Source: Promethearchaeota archaeon
GTDB lineage: Archaea; Asgardarchaeota; Lokiarchaeia; Sigyniarchaeales; SOKP01
NCBI GenBank assembly: GCA_030606095.1
Contig: JAUWHC010000035.1
Location: 1 to 12,596, forward strand
Length of the DNA: 12,596 nt
Reading direction: 5' to 3'
Each line of letters starts with the position of its first letter. The first letter of the stretch is position 1. Position numbers and translations under genes: made by a program. Below are positions 12,120 through 12,596 of the stretch, piece by piece. The notes below the pieces were generated by a model. That model ran no database searches. It saw only the letters and a list, made by a program, of their open reading frames with translations, and was not told the DNA's origin.

Positions 12120-12596
12120 TTACCTTGACACCTCATTTTTTATAGATTGAGATGTGTCTTTTCCACGGAAGATATAATCTCGATAAATAGCTGCTATAAT
12201 CAAAACCATAGATATAATAGACATTGTCAAACCTATAGCGTTAGGTACTACGTTTGTAGAGGGAACCGTAGTTGCAAAAGCAATGCCAAGTAAAATCCAC
12301 TCAAGAACCATGAAAAATACAAGTAACCAAGGAATAACTGTTTTTATAATTTGACTGATAAAAATATGTTTAGCATCTGAAAAACTCGCATATATTAATG
12401 AAAATAGCCCTAAAACACCAAAGACAAATAGGAAAACGCTACATAGGACTATTAAAAGCCAAATAGCTCCGTTACTTCCAATTAAATCAAGAAAGGGTAC
12501 AATAAAATTGACCCCTCGTGCCTCAAATAGGTGAAATGTAACTATCTCTCCTTGAATATCAGCTACCCCAAAAAAACTTAGGAGATCTGTAGGATT
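12120..12596 (-). CDS. Polytopic membrane protein, N-terminus beyond right edge
   Basis: The minus-strand frame that stops with TAA at 12122-12120 is open all the way to base 12596, giving 158 residues. An internal ATG at 12311-12309 would yield only 63 residues and would start inside a membrane helix, so the true start lies outside the window. The visible part begins NPTDLLSFFGVADIQGEIV. It has hydrophobic segments at about 43-70 (WLLIVLCSVFLFVFGVLGL), 84-109 (IPWLLVFFMVLEWILLGIAF) and 120-143 (LTMSIISMVLIIAAIY). The tail (144-158, RGKDTSQSIKNEVSR) is cytosolic by charge. It is translationally coupled to the zinc-ribbon membrane protein (gap of 2 bases), so the two probably work together. 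I do not recognise the family. Confidence 0.85.
   Translation of the reverse strand, partial: NPTDLLSFFGVADIQGEIVTFHLFEARGVNFIVPFLDLIGSNGAIWLLIVLCSVFLFVFGVLGLFSLIYASFSDAKHIFISQIIKTVIPWLLVFFMVLEWILLGIAFATTVPSTNVVPNAIGLTMSIISMVLIIAAIYRDYIFRGKDTSQSIKNEVSR
12129..12134 (-). promoter_or_regulatory. Shine-Dalgarno site GAGGTG before the GTG start at 12117
   Basis: GAGGTG on the minus strand lies inside the last codons of the upstream membrane gene, 11 bases before the GTG start. A weaker AAGGTA sits closer. The site supports the GTG start and translational coupling of the two genes. Confidence 0.55.

Overview
The window looks like a piece of an archaeal chromosome, most likely from an Asgard (Lokiarchaeia-like) genome. 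The DNA is AT-rich, about one third G+C by eye. The tyrosyl-tRNA synthetase is of the archaeal/eukaryotic type. Several genes lack a Shine-Dalgarno site and have a TATA-like element about 25 bases before the start codon, as expected for leaderless archaeal transcripts. The gene content (long 23-residue leucine-rich repeats, a Vps29-like phosphoesterase, a membrane protein with zinc ribbons) fits Asgard archaea. The lineage is an inference from content; no 16S rRNA or ribosomal protein gene is present to confirm it.

Layout from left to right. Positions 1-1379 (minus) hold the N-terminal 459 residues of a leucine-rich-repeat protein that runs off the left edge. An iron-dependent alcohol dehydrogenase (1554-2753, minus) is divergent from a small SCP2-like protein (2887-3312, plus). 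The latter converges on a Vps29/MJ0936-type metallophosphoesterase (3360-3986, minus) across a hairpin with T-runs on both sides. Then come tyrosyl-tRNA synthetase (4073-5209, minus) and pyruvate, phosphate dikinase (5432-8125, minus). A short coiled-coil protein (8389-8793, plus) converges on a HAD-IIA phosphatase (8978-9781, minus). The right end has an unrecognised four-helix membrane protein (9882-10553, minus). Beyond it is a translationally coupled pair: a Gly/Arg-rich, double-zinc-ribbon membrane protein (10651-12117, minus) and, upstream of it, a polytopic membrane protein whose N-terminus lies past the right edge (12120-12596, minus).

Most genes look like single transcription units, with T-tracts after several of them and TATA-like elements before several. 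Only the last two genes are clearly an operon. PPDK and the alcohol dehydrogenase point to central carbon and fermentative metabolism. The Vps29-like protein is the item most relevant to the origin of eukaryotic membrane traffic, and the right-hand membrane pair is the least explained.

There is no gene-free stretch above 300 bases. The largest gaps are 8126-8388 (263 bases) and 5210-5431 (222 bases). I saw no rRNA, tRNA, CRISPR array, insertion sequence or prophage gene.
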